This document shows, one piece after another, positions 26,064 to 34,300 of a stretch of DNA of 64,000 bases; the stretch's first letter is position 1, and every line of letters starts with the position of its first letter. The translations under genes and the position numbers were made by a program. The stretch covers positions 124,001-188,000 of the forward strand of contig NZ_JAKZLB010000001.1 in the NCBI RefSeq assembly GCF_022808865.1, read 5' to 3'. Below the pieces are notes generated by a model. The model worked only from the letters and a program-made list of their open reading frames with translations. It ran no database searches and was not told the DNA's origin. This DNA comes from Geothrix oryzisoli. GTDB lineage: Bacteria > Acidobacteriota > Holophagae > Holophagales > Holophagaceae.

Positions 26064-27188
26064 TCAGCGCAAGGAACCCGGCTGATCGCCTCCCTTGGTG
26101 AGTTTCGATGTCTTGAGAATCCCACGCTTGATGAGCCGCGAGAAGATGGCGAGACACTCATCCTGCTCGAAAGGCGCGATGGTGAGGATGTCGCGGATGG
26201 ACCACAGGCCGTTCACCCGGCTGGCCAGGAAGGCCTCGTTCGGGCCGAGGTCGGTGGTCATCAGTTCATCCAGGGTCACGGCCAGCGCGGGGACCAGCTC
26301 CTGATCCAGCTTCCGGTCGTCCAGGAGATCCTGGACCACGGCCATCATCCTGCCCGCGTCCACATGGCGGGGCTGGTCCTTGAGGATCCGCCGGAGTTCG
26401 ACCTGGGCCTCCTGCAGCTTCTGCTTCTCCATCAGGGCGCGGACCCGCTGGAGATGGAGGCTGGGGTTCTCCCCGAGGTCCCCGCCGGGGTTCACGATGC
26501 GCAGCAGGCCCTTTTCGTGGAGGTCGAAGAGCAGCTTGTTGACCTTGTATTCCGGCATGCGGATGTTCAGGACGAGCTGGTCCACGCGGACATGCCCATC
26601 CATGCGCGCCAGGATGTCCGCATCCTCGGAGGCCAGGGGCAGATGCTCGGCGATGGCTTCGGGAACGGGCGCCAGCACGGCATCACCGCCCCTGATGACC
26701 CGCCGGATGCGCTTCCAGTCGTCCATCCGGCGAGCGCCTTCCAGCACGATGCCGGTGACGTCGAGGCTGAGCAGCATGGCCTTCTGGTGGGAGGCCGCGC
26801 CGTCGTGGTAATCGAAGCTGCCCGAAGGCCAGAGGAAGGTGTCGTAGATGCTCTCTTCGACTTTCAGCTGCACGATGCGCCGGACCTCGGCTTCCGTGAT
26901 CAGCTGGCGGTTGATGAGGATGCGCCCCAGCAGCTGCTGTTCGTCTTCCTGAGTGGCCAGGGCCTCCCGCAGCTGATCTTCGGTGATCCGGTTGAAGGCG
27001 AGCAGGTACTGGCCCAGGTACTCCCGGGGATCGGACGACCAGACGCTGGTGATGCGGCCCTCGTGGAAGGCCATGCGCTTGGTGTGCAGGGGGCCGCGAA
27101 GCTCGAGGACGCCGGTCTTCTTGCCGACGGCCAGCCATTGGAAGATGTCTTCCAGGCTCATCGTCGCCAGATCACCGCTCAACGCCAA
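26064..27188 (-). CDS. DUF4388-domain protein
   Basis: A 374-residue cytoplasmic protein. Residues 1-110 form a DUF4388 domain (ALSGDLATMSLEDIFQWLAV, then KKTGVLELRG), found in bacterial signalling and gliding/secretion proteins. Residues 190-260 and 310-370 look like winged-helix modules (NIRMPEYKVNKLLFDLHEKG; APFEQDECLAIFSRLIKRG). The start is a TTG at 27188: AGGAGG sits seven bases upstream, and the domain's usual first residues begin there, so it beats the first ATG at 27161. The function is unknown; such proteins are often linked to response regulators. Confidence 0.85.
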   Translation of the reverse strand: MALSGDLATMSLEDIFQWLAVGKKTGVLELRGPLHTKRMAFHEGRITSVWSSDPREYLGQYLLAFNRITEDQLREALATQEDEQQLLGRILINRQLITEAEVRRIVQLKVEESIYDTFLWPSGSFDYHDGAASHQKAMLLSLDVTGIVLEGARRMDDWKRIRRVIRGGDAVLAPVPEAIAEHLPLASEDADILARMDGHVRVDQLVLNIRMPEYKVNKLLFDLHEKGLLRIVNPGGDLGENPSLHLQRVRALMEKQKLQEAQVELRRILKDQPRHVDAGRMMAVVQDLLDDRKLDQELVPALAVTLDELMTTDLGPNEAFLASRVNGLWSIRDILTIAPFEQDECLAIFSRLIKRGILKTSKLTKGGDQPGSLR

Positions 27189-27292
27189 GACCGTGCCTCC
27201 TGTCCGGACAAGGCTAACCTGGATCTTGGCTGGAAACCCAGGTCGATCAGGATTCTACAAGCCTCCAGACTCTGCTTCTGGATCGGCCGGAG

Positions 27293-28282
27293 TCAAAGCC
27301 GGGTCAGGGTTTCGCGGATGGCCTGGTTCAGCAGGTCGGGATGGTGCCGGGCCATCGGCGCTTCGGGATCCAGCAGGGGGAAGCGGTGCACAGGAATGCC
27401 CAGCACCTCGCTGGAGGGGGCCAGGATGGGCTCGCCGCCCTCCTCCCGGTAGCGGGCGAGCATCTCGGGCTGGAGCGGGGCCGAATTGGCGATCACGGCC
27501 GAAATGCCCACGCGCCCGAAGGAGGAGATGGCCGCCAGGTGGTTTTCCAGGTCCAGGCCGGAGGATTCTCCGGGTTCAGTCATGAGGTTGGCCACATACA
27601 CCACGGGGGCGCGGGAGATGGCCACCGCCTCCTGGAGCTCCGACAGCAGCAGGTTCGCGATGGTGGAGGTGTAGAGGCTGCCGGGGCTCAGGATCACCAG
27701 GTCCGCCCGCAGCAGGGCGAGAACGGCCTCGGGCAGCGGCTCGGCGCCGGCGGGTTCCATCCACAGGCGCGCCAGAGGCGGACGGCACGAGCCCACGGCG
27801 GTCTCGCCTTCGTAGCGGCGGCCTTCCATGTCTTCGGCGCAGAGCGTGATGGGCACCACGGTGGAGGGGAAGAGCCGGCCCACGGTCACCAGCACGCCCG
27901 AGAGCTGCCGGATGGCCCGCACCCAGTCACCGGTGAGGTCCGCCAGGGCCCAAAGCATGAGGTTCCCCAGGGAGTGCCCGGCCAGGCTGCCGTCCCCCCT
28001 GAACCGGTAGTTCAGGAGATCCGAGAGGGCCGAATCCTCCAGAGTCAGGGCCGAGAGGCAGTTGCGCAGGTCCCCGGGCGGGATGCCGCCAAGTTCGTCG
28101 CGGATCCGCCCGGAGGAGCCACCGTTGTCGGATACGGTGACGATGCCGGTGAGCTTCCAGGGGTCGCGGCTGCGCCCCGCCTCGCGTTTCAGGGACCGCA
28201 GCAGCGCAGCGAGCCCGGTGCCGCCGCCCAGGGCCACCACCTTCAGGGGCTGGTCGGCATGGAGACCCCGGGGCCCTGACAT
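27293..28282 (-). CDS. yvcK: YvcK/CofD-like gluconeogenesis factor
   Basis: A 329-residue member of the YvcK (UPF0052) family, a nucleotide-sugar-binding protein that affects cell wall precursor allocation and growth on gluconeogenic carbon. Key features are the VVALGGGTGLAALLRSL opening (15-31), VTVSDNGGSSGRIR near 49-62, PPGDLRNCLSAL near 68 and NLMTEPGESSG near 232. It is in a minus-strand series after the TPR gene (18-bp gap). Cell wall genes elsewhere in the window (uppP, dcw) suit its suggested role. Confidence 0.92.
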   Translation of the reverse strand: MSGPRGLHADQPLKVVALGGGTGLAALLRSLKREAGRSRDPWKLTGIVTVSDNGGSSGRIRDELGGIPPGDLRNCLSALTLEDSALSDLLNYRFRGDGSLAGHSLGNLMLWALADLTGDWVRAIRQLSGVLVTVGRLFPSTVVPITLCAEDMEGRRYEGETAVGSCRPPLARLWMEPAGAEPLPEAVLALLRADLVILSPGSLYTSTIANLLLSELQEAVAISRAPVVYVANLMTEPGESSGLDLENHLAAISSFGRVGISAVIANSAPLQPEMLARYREEGGEPILAPSSEVLGIPVHRFPLLDPEAPMARHHPDLLNQAIRETLTRL

Positions 28283-28300
28283 GGGACGGTCCGGCGCGGC

Positions 28301-28831
28301 CTAGTGGCCTTCGGTGAAGGCGAACAGAGGGGACTTGCGGACGGAATTGAAGTCCGGCTCCATGTGCCACTGGAAGATCAGGTCCGCTTCCAGTTCCACG
28401 GCCTTCTTCAGGCTTTCCGCGGCGCCCTCGGCGTTTTCCATCTGGGCGAAGGCCACGGCCCGGAGGTAGTGCAGCGTCCCGTGCGTGGGGTGGGCCTTGA
28501 TGGCCTTCTCGAGCTGCTTGAGGGCCCCGTCCGTATCGCGGCGGTTGAGGCTCGCCTGGATCTCGGTGACGGTGTCGGGCGTGGCGACCTTGGGGGGATG
28601 CAGCTTGGATTCGGCCAGGGCGCGATAGACCTGGGCCCGGCGCTTGACCGCCCAGTCACCGGCGGCCTGGGCCTCCACCATCAGGGCATCCAGGGCCTTC
28701 ACGGCCTCGGCGTGCTTGCCGCCTTCCGCAAGCTTCACGGCCTTCGCGAACGCATCTGCGAGCGGGAAAGCCTGGACGGCCGGAGCGGGGGCGGACTTGG
28801 GAGCGTGTTCTGACTTGGCCTTCGTCGCCAT
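28301..28831 (-). CDS. TPR-like repeat protein
   Basis: A 176-residue, mostly helical protein with an Ala/Lys/Pro-rich N-terminus (to about 35) and two or three tetratricopeptide-like pairs after it (for example LKQLEKAIKAHPTHGTLHYL and AVAFAQMENAEGAAESLKKA). It ends with a short segment around DFNSVRKSPLF, often seen at the end of TPR proteins. AGAGGATCC precedes ATG 28831. No partner is known; it precedes yvcK by 18 bp. Confidence 0.78.
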   Translation of the reverse strand: MATKAKSEHAPKSAPAPAVQAFPLADAFAKAVKLAEGGKHAEAVKALDALMVEAQAAGDWAVKRRAQVYRALAESKLHPPKVATPDTVTEIQASLNRRDTDGALKQLEKAIKAHPTHGTLHYLRAVAFAQMENAEGAAESLKKAVELEADLIFQWHMEPDFNSVRKSPLFAFTEGH

Positions 28832-28917
28832 GCGGGATCCTCTGGAAGCCTTGGAGAAACTATAGGATGACAGCTTTTCCCGGGCAAATGGCCCCGACGG
28901 GCCCAGGGAATCCATCC

Positions 28918-30108
28918 TCAGGCCTTGAAGAGGGCCTTCTCACGGTTCAGGATCCGCGTGGAAATCCAGGTCATGAGGGTCGCCAGGCCCACAGTCATGG
29001 CAAAGGCGATGGCGTATTCGCCCCAGTTGGGCTGCTGGCTGAACAGCTTGCGGAGGGCCAGGCAGACGTTCACCACGGGCACGTAGGAGAGGAAGGACAT
29101 CTTGTCCACGCCGGGCGCCATGGTGAACATGCCGAGGAACATCACCAGAAAGATGCCGGGTGCGATCGCGCTGCCGGCCTCGATGGTGTTCCTGGCCTGG
29201 ATGCCCATGAGCAGGATGAAGTTCGCGAAGAACAGGCCCAGGGGAACCATGATGAGGAAGGTGAGGCCCAGGGTCAGGGGGTTGGCCAGGGCGGCCACCG
29301 CCTGCATGGAGGAGTGGGATCCGCCGCCGATGAAGGGGATGGAGAGGGCCATGCTCAGCAGGTTCAGGAGGGCGGAAATGACGCCGATGCTGAAGATGTA
29401 GATCAGCTTGCCGAGGATGATCTGGTTCCGCGGCAGCCGTGTGGCCATGAGGCTGAGCAGGGTCTGGCGTTCCTTCTCGCCTGCCGTGGCGTAGATGCCG
29501 TGCTGCATGGAGCCCGCGTACATCATGATCATCAGGAGGTAGGGCAGCAGCCGGCCCGCGATCTTCCCCATCTGGAGGGAGGCGTCCGCGGCGTTCCTCA
29601 CCTCCAGGTTGAGGGGCTCCGCCAGCTGGGGGGAGGCCCCCAGGGTGTGGAGGCGGCCCTGCACCCAGCTCTTCTCCTGCTCCTTGAGCGTGTCCTTCAG
29701 CCGCTTGAGCGCGACCCCGGAGGCCCGCTCGCTTTCGTCCATGGTGGCGGCCAGGGTGAAGGTCTCCTGCTTCTGCAGGGCCGCGGCCGCTGACGGGGCC
29801 ACTTCCAGGGCCAGCTCCAGCTTCTGGTCTCGGATGGCCTGGTCGAGGCTTCCCTCGGGTCTCGGCACCAGCTCGAAGAGCAGGGGCTGGGCCTTCAGGG
29901 CCGGAGCCAGGACGTCGGAGGGATCGGTCAGGTAGATCCGGCTGGCCTTGTTGCGGTTCTTGGCCTCGTCCCGCTTCTCCATCCGGGCGATCATGCCGAA
30001 GATGGCGGGATAGATCAGGAAGGGCAGCACGAAAGCGAAGAACATCGTCTTGCGGTCCTTCGAGAGTTCCAGGAACTCCTTCTTGGCGATGAGGAGGGCG
30101 CCTCGCAT
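28918..30108 (-). CDS. ABC-2 type export permease (NatB-like)
   Basis: A 396-residue membrane protein with one N-terminal membrane segment near residues 22-42, a large extracytoplasmic domain of about 130 residues, and some five C-terminal membrane segments from about 185 to 385. This is the NatB/ABC-2 layout. The cytoplasmic KEFLELSKDRKTMFFAF opening and GEKERQTLLSLMATRLPR loop match the family. With the upstream ATPase, whose stop overlaps this ATG by one base (TGATG), it forms a complete exporter; sodium or another small compound is a guess by family. Confidence 0.9.
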   Translation of the reverse strand: MRGALLIAKKEFLELSKDRKTMFFAFVLPFLIYPAIFGMIARMEKRDEAKNRNKASRIYLTDPSDVLAPALKAQPLLFELVPRPEGSLDQAIRDQKLELALEVAPSAAAALQKQETFTLAATMDESERASGVALKRLKDTLKEQEKSWVQGRLHTLGASPQLAEPLNLEVRNAADASLQMGKIAGRLLPYLLMIMMYAGSMQHGIYATAGEKERQTLLSLMATRLPRNQIILGKLIYIFSIGVISALLNLLSMALSIPFIGGGSHSSMQAVAALANPLTLGLTFLIMVPLGLFFANFILLMGIQARNTIEAGSAIAPGIFLVMFLGMFTMAPGVDKMSFLSYVPVVNVCLALRKLFSQQPNWGEYAIAFAMTVGLATLMTWISTRILNREKALFKA

Positions 30109-30869
30109 CAGTGGTTCTCCTCGGATTCGGCTGCCAGCTGGAAGAAGACTTCATCGAGGTTCTTCGCGCGCCTCGATTGCAGGAGATCCCGGGGCGGGGC
30201 GTCCCCGTGCAGCTTGCCGTCGAAGATGATGCCCACGCGGTCGCAGATGTCCTCGACCATGGGCATGACGTGGGTGGAGACGATCACGGTGCGGCCCTCT
30301 TCGCGCATGATGCGGAGCAGGTCCAGCACGGTCTTGGCGGTGAGCACGTCCAGGCCGGTGGTGGGTTCGTCGAAGATCACCACCTTGGGATCGTGCAGCA
30401 GTGCCCGGGCGATGCTCACCTTCTGTTTCTGCCCCGAGGAGAAGCCCTCCATCCTCACATCGGCAAAATCCGCCAGCTGGAGCTTATCCAGCAGGTGCAT
30501 GCCCCGGCGCTCCGCGACCTTGGGCTCCACGTCCTGGAATTCCCCAAAGATCCGCAGCAGCTCCCGGGGGGTGAAGCGCGCGTAGACCCCCATGTCCGTG
30601 CTCAGATAGCCCAGGCAGCCGCGAACGGCTTCCGGCCTCTGGCGGGTCTCGTGGCCGCAGACATGGATGGTGCCGGTGTCCGGTTCCATGAGCCCGGCGA
30701 TCATGCGCAGGGTGGTCGATTTGCCGGCGCCGTTGGGGCCCAGCAGACCGTAGATCTCCCCGGGCCTGACTTCCAGCGAGATGCCGCGCACGGCATCGAT
30801 GCGCTTGGTGAGTCGGGTCTTCCGGTCCTTGACGGTGAAGGATTTATGGACCTCACTGAGCTGGATCAC
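30108..30869 (-). CDS. ABC transporter ATPase (NatA-like)
   Basis: A 253-residue ABC ATPase. Walker A GLLGPNGAGKST is near residues 44-55, the signature is SSGQKQKVSIARALLHDP, Walker B VVIFDEPTTGLD, and the switch His in VIVSTHVMPM. I chose GTG 30869 because GGAGG lies four bases upstream; the frame continues to a GTG at 30893 with no ribosome binding site. It drives the permease encoded directly downstream. Confidence 0.92.
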   Translation of the reverse strand: MIQLSEVHKSFTVKDRKTRLTKRIDAVRGISLEVRPGEIYGLLGPNGAGKSTTLRMIAGLMEPDTGTIHVCGHETRQRPEAVRGCLGYLSTDMGVYARFTPRELLRIFGEFQDVEPKVAERRGMHLLDKLQLADFADVRMEGFSSGQKQKVSIARALLHDPKVVIFDEPTTGLDVLTAKTVLDLLRIMREEGRTVIVSTHVMPMVEDICDRVGIIFDGKLHGDAPPRDLLQSRRAKNLDEVFFQLAAESEENH

Positions 30870-30965
30870 CAAGCCTCCGGGTGGGAAGGTCACAGTGTAG
30901 GGGGAAGACCGCCTGCCGGTCGGGTGGACCGGCGAACGGTGCGGTCGGGCCGGTGAACGGCAGTC
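30870..30965. other. upstream region of the ABC exporter operon
   Basis: About 100 bp rich in GGACCGG/CCGGTC words between the ABC ATPase start and the 276-bp element. The words CGGTCGGG and CCGG(C/T)GAACGG are repeated, giving weak hairpins. I see no clear promoter boxes. Confidence 0.4.
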
Positions 30966-31241
30966 TTAGAGTGCCTAACAAAACCCCGACGGGGCCGCGA
31001 GAAAGCCAGGTGGGATGCACCGCAAGGAAGGGCCCGCAGGGCGATGCGGGACATCGTTCAAGGGCCGTGACGCTGCGGGGCGCCCACCTGGCTTTCTCCC
31101 TTCGGGCGAGGGCCGGCGGGCGTCGCGAAGCCGCGTCACGCTCGTCGCGCGTAGTACCCGCTACGCGTCTTCTCGCGTTCCTCGCCTCGCTCGCCCGGCG
31201 ACCCTCGCGCGGTCCCATGGGAGTTTTGCTAGGCACTCTAA
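30966..31241. mobile_element. 276-bp inverted-repeat element (MITE-like or structured RNA)
   Basis: The ends are imperfect inverted repeats: TTAGAGTGCCTAACAAAAC at the left (30966-30984) and its complement with one mismatch at the right (31223-31241). Inside are a 16-bp perfect inverted repeat (30999-31014 with 31083-31098) and a small hairpin around the CGCGTAG/CTACGCG words near 31148-31167. There is no credible ORF inside, so it would be a non-autonomous element or a structured RNA. The right tip overlaps the 3' end of uppP and supplies its TAG stop codon. Confidence 0.72.
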
Positions 31242-32119
31242 TGATGGCCGAGGGCGCCCGTGGCGCTGAGCGCCAGCATCACCAGGCCCAGGCCCAGGCA
31301 GTACAGGGCGAATCCGTTGAGCCTCGGTTTCCGGGTGAACCGGTCGAGGAGCCCGATGGCCATGTAGCCGGAGATGGCCGCGGCGAGGACACCGATCCCG
31401 CAGAGCAGGGCGGGGGAGGCCGAGCCGGCGGGGAAGGCCAAGTCCGCGGGCAGGGGCTGATGGCGGAGCAGGGGCTTCAGCAGGCCCCGCAGCTCCACCA
31501 CGGCGGCCGCCGCGATGGTGGGCACGCCCAGGAGGAAGCTGAACCGCGCCGAGGCCGGGAGCCGCAGGCCCTGGAAGACGCCCATGGAAATCGTGGAGCC
31601 GGACCGCGACAGGCCGAAGCCGCCGCCGATGCCCTGGATGGCGCCCACCGCCAGGGCGTCCGAGGCGCGCAGATCACCGATGCCCCGGCCTGCCTGGTCT
31701 TCATGGCGCAGGTTGTTCCGCTCGCAGCTGAGGCGGTTGGCGAGGTAGAGCAGTCCGGAGGTGCAGACCAGCCCGATCCCGTAGACCCACAGGTGCTCCT
31801 TCGCGGCCTCCTTCACGCCCTTGGTGGCCAGCCCGAAGATGCCCGTGGGGATCATGGCGAGGAACAACCACAGGGCCAGCTTCCGGCCCTCCGCGTCCCG
31901 ACCGATGCACCCCATGGCCACCTGGAACAGCTCGCGGCGGAAATAGATCATCAGGGCGATCAGGGTGCCCCCGTGCAGCAGCACGTCGAAGGCCAGGGGC
32001 ATGGGCCGCCCGCCGAACATCAAATGCTCGGCCAGGGTGAGGTGGGCGGTGGAGGACACCGGCAGGAATTCCGTCAGGCCCTGGATCAGCCCCAGGAGGA
32101 TGGCGTGCAGCAGATTCAT
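31238..32119 (-). CDS. uppP: undecaprenyl-diphosphate phosphatase
   Basis: Recycles undecaprenyl pyrophosphate to the monophosphate carrier for peptidoglycan precursors; an inner-membrane enzyme of the BacA/UppP family. The 293-residue protein has about eight membrane segments, the catalytic GLTEFLPVSSTAHL motif at 14-27, and the second motif GGGFGLSRSGST near 164-175 with the key Arg. The TAG stop lies in the terminal repeat of the 276-bp element, so the C-terminal GALGHH is the last part contributed by the gene proper. It is 38 bp behind the membrane protein gene. Confidence 0.95.
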   Translation of the reverse strand: MNLLHAILLGLIQGLTEFLPVSSTAHLTLAEHLMFGGRPMPLAFDVLLHGGTLIALMIYFRRELFQVAMGCIGRDAEGRKLALWLFLAMIPTGIFGLATKGVKEAAKEHLWVYGIGLVCTSGLLYLANRLSCERNNLRHEDQAGRGIGDLRASDALAVGAIQGIGGGFGLSRSGSTISMGVFQGLRLPASARFSFLLGVPTIAAAAVVELRGLLKPLLRHQPLPADLAFPAGSASPALLCGIGVLAAAISGYMAIGLLDRFTRKPRLNGFALYCLGLGLVMLALSATGALGHH

Positions 32120-32157
32120 TCAGTCCCTCGGCGCAAAGGAACAGTGTGCCAGAGGAA

Positions 32158-32883
32158 TCAGGCCTCCCGCGGAAGCGCCCGCAGGAGGGCGAGGTACTCG
32201 CGGTGCTCCTTCCAGCCCCGGACCATGGCCAGGGCGCTCCAGACGAGGATGCCCAGGAGGAGAATCACCAGGACGATCTGGACGACGGTGGAGGCGGTTT
32301 CCATCGAGGATTGACGGTAGGGTCGGGCGCTCCAGAAGGCCAGGAATGAGGCCAGGAACCAGAGCATGCACTCGCCGACAAGGACGGCATAGACCCGGGC
32401 CTCCTCGATGCCGCGCAGCATCCACGGCGTGGGGGCGAGGTAGAGCAGGGGGAGCCAGAGTGCGGCGAGCGAGGGCATGGTCAGGCAGGCGCCCGCCGGA
32501 TTGGCGCGCAGGAACCCCGATGCGAAGCCAAGGATGCAGAGGCTGAGAAAAACACCGATGAACAGGGCGAGGCCCAGGATCCAGAACCATCTCCGGCGCT
32601 CGTAGGCAGCGTCCGGGCTGGCCTTGACCTCCCCGAGATCACGGTAGAGCACGCGGCCCAGGAGGGTCTTCAGGACCAGCCAGGCGAAGGGCGCGAGCAG
32701 CAGATACTCCAGGAGGTAGTGCCCCATCGGGCGGACTCCCAGCGCATCGACATACATCGGGGCCGTGAGGAAGAGCACCGCCATCAGCCCGCCCAGGGCC
32801 GTGGCCAGGCCGCTCTTGCGGGCCTGGAAGACGGCGTAGTTCCGGGTCAGGGTGGCCAGGGCTTCAAGGTCCGTGGTGGTCAT
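32158..32883 (-). CDS. six-segment membrane protein coupled to a winged-helix regulator
   Basis: A 241-residue integral membrane protein with six predicted hydrophobic segments (about 22-43, 57-76, 99-121, 131-151, 162-184 and 197-218). I recognise no family. Its ATG overlaps the regulator's stop by four bases (ATGA), so the two are translated together and the regulator may respond to the same condition the membrane protein serves. Confidence 0.75.
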   Translation of the reverse strand: MTTTDLEALATLTRNYAVFQARKSGLATALGGLMAVLFLTAPMYVDALGVRPMGHYLLEYLLLAPFAWLVLKTLLGRVLYRDLGEVKASPDAAYERRRWFWILGLALFIGVFLSLCILGFASGFLRANPAGACLTMPSLAALWLPLLYLAPTPWMLRGIEEARVYAVLVGECMLWFLASFLAFWSARPYRQSSMETASTVVQIVLVILLLGILVWSALAMVRGWKEHREYLALLRALPREA

Positions 32884-33203
32884 GGCTTGCCTTCCTTCGG
32901 GAGCAGGGCCCGGAGCTGCTGGTGGTAGGCGCGGAGGGCGGTCCGGCCGTCCTCGGTGATGCGGAAGCTGGTGACGGGGATGCGGCCCTGGAAGGCCTTC
33001 ACGGTTTCGAGATACCCGGCCCCCTCCAGCTTTTGCGTATGGCTTGAGAGGTTGCCCTTGCTGAGGCCCGTGACCCGCTGGAGGAAGAGGAAGGCCACCT
33101 CCTCCGCTGAGGCCAGCACCGTGAGGATGGCGAGCCGGGCGGGTTCGTGGACAATGCGGTCCAGGTCCAGGATGGCTTTGGGGTTGGTTCCTGTTTTGCC
33201 CAT
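32880..33203 (-). CDS. winged-helix transcriptional regulator
   Basis: A 107-residue DNA-binding protein of the small winged-helix type (ArsR/MarR-like, PF13601-like). The core is LDRIVHEPARLAILTVLASAEEV (helix 1-2), the recognition helix GLSKGNLSSHTQKLEGAGYL near 46-65, and the wing KAFQGRIPVTSFRITEDGRTAL. No cysteine metal site is seen. A perfect 11-bp palindrome lies directly before its ATG (33205-33231), which is the likely self-regulatory operator. Confidence 0.88.
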   Translation of the reverse strand: MGKTGTNPKAILDLDRIVHEPARLAILTVLASAEEVAFLFLQRVTGLSKGNLSSHTQKLEGAGYLETVKAFQGRIPVTSFRITEDGRTALRAYHQQLRALLPKEGKP

Positions 33204-33204
33204 G

Positions 33205-33231
33205 AAACAAGTTTGTATTGCAAACTTGTTT
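33205..33231. promoter_or_regulatory. palindromic operator of the winged-helix regulator
   Basis: AAACAAGTTTG and CAAACTTGTTT are perfect 11-bp inverted arms around a 5-base spacer TATTG. The palindrome ends one base before the regulator ATG and begins right after a TTGACA box on the minus strand (33232-33237), so a bound dimer would cover the whole promoter. It is also 39 bp upstream of the divergent threonine aldolase gene. Confidence 0.75.
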
Positions 33232-33269
33232 TGTCAACCACCCATCTCGGCTTGTGTTTGAATCTCCCC

Positions 33270-34298
33270 ATGCGATCCATCGACCTCCGCTCCGACACCG
33301 TAACCCAGCCCTCGAAGGAGATGCGCGCCGCCATGGCCTCTGCGGAGGTCGGGGATGATGTGCTGGAGCACGATCCCACCATGGTCCGCCTGGAGGGCTG
33401 GGTGGCTGAGCTGCTGGGCATGGAGGCGGCCCTGTGGGTGCCTTCCGGCTGCATGGGCAATCTCATCGGCTTGATGCTCCATCTCAAGCGCGGGGATCGC
33501 TTCCTGGCGCCAGCCCAGGCCCATGTCCTGGGCTCGGAGCTCGGCACGGCGGCCTGGCTGGCGGGCGGCATGCCCGAGGCCCTGGCGTGGGACGGCGGCC
33601 CCGGCCGTCCCACGCCGGCCCAGGTGACCAGGGCCGCGGGGGCGCCCGGTCCGTACTACACGCTGCGCACGACGCTGCTTTGCCTGGAGAACACCCACAA
33701 CTTCGCGGGGGGGACTGTGACGCCCCTGGCCGAACACCGCGCCCTGGTGGCTGCCGCGAAGGCCGCGAGGCTGGCCGTACATCTGGATGGCGCGCGGATC
33801 TGGCATGCCGCGGCCGCCCTGGGACTGGCACCCGCGGCGCTGACGGAAGGCGTGGATACCGTGCAGGTCTGTCTCAGCAAGGGCCTGGGCGCGCCCATGG
33901 GGTCGCTGCTGGCGGGCTCGAAGCCCGCCGTCGCCGAAGCCCGGCGGCTCCGCAAGATGCTGGGCGGCGGAGTCCGCCAGGGCGGGGTCGTGGCTGCGGC
34001 GGGCCTGGTGGCCCTGGACTACCTGCCCCGGATTGCCGAGGATCACGCCAAGACCCGGCGCCTTGCGGAAGGGCTGCGGGGGTTCGGCATCGCCGCGCCC
34101 ACGCCCGAGACGAACGTCCTGCTGGTGCCGGTGCCCGATGCGGCGGCGGCCCTGGCGGCCCTGGAATCCGTCGGCGTCAGGGCCCTGCCGGTGGGCTCGG
34201 CCATCCGCTTCATCCCCCACCGCGACCTGGAGATGGCCGACATCGAGGATGCCCTGCGCCGCATCGAGCCCTTGGCCCACCTGCTGCGGACCGCCTGA
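33270..34298 (+). CDS. ltaE: low-specificity threonine aldolase
   Basis: PLP enzyme that splits L-threonine or L-allo-threonine into glycine and acetaldehyde. The 342-residue protein starts with IDLRSDTVTQPSKEMRAAM (family hallmark), has the ENTHNF segment near 146, HLDGARIWHAA near 174-184 and the PLP Lys204 in CLSKGLGAPMGS. The ATG at 33270 has no strong ribosome binding site. It is divergent from the winged-helix regulator and 2 bp ahead of the next gene. Confidence 0.94.
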   Translation: MRSIDLRSDTVTQPSKEMRAAMASAEVGDDVLEHDPTMVRLEGWVAELLGMEAALWVPSGCMGNLIGLMLHLKRGDRFLAPAQAHVLGSELGTAAWLAGGMPEALAWDGGPGRPTPAQVTRAAGAPGPYYTLRTTLLCLENTHNFAGGTVTPLAEHRALVAAAKAARLAVHLDGARIWHAAAALGLAPAALTEGVDTVQVCLSKGLGAPMGSLLAGSKPAVAEARRLRKMLGGGVRQGGVVAAAGLVALDYLPRIAEDHAKTRRLAEGLRGFGIAAPTPETNVLLVPVPDAAAALAALESVGVRALPVGSAIRFIPHRDLEMADIEDALRRIEPLAHLLRTA

Positions 34299-34300
34299 CC

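Noticed and set aside
30881-32314. A 477-codon plus-strand frame through the 276-bp element and uppP
   Set aside because: It is open only because of GC bias; the uppP part is antisense to a clear membrane enzyme and the rest is the repeat element.
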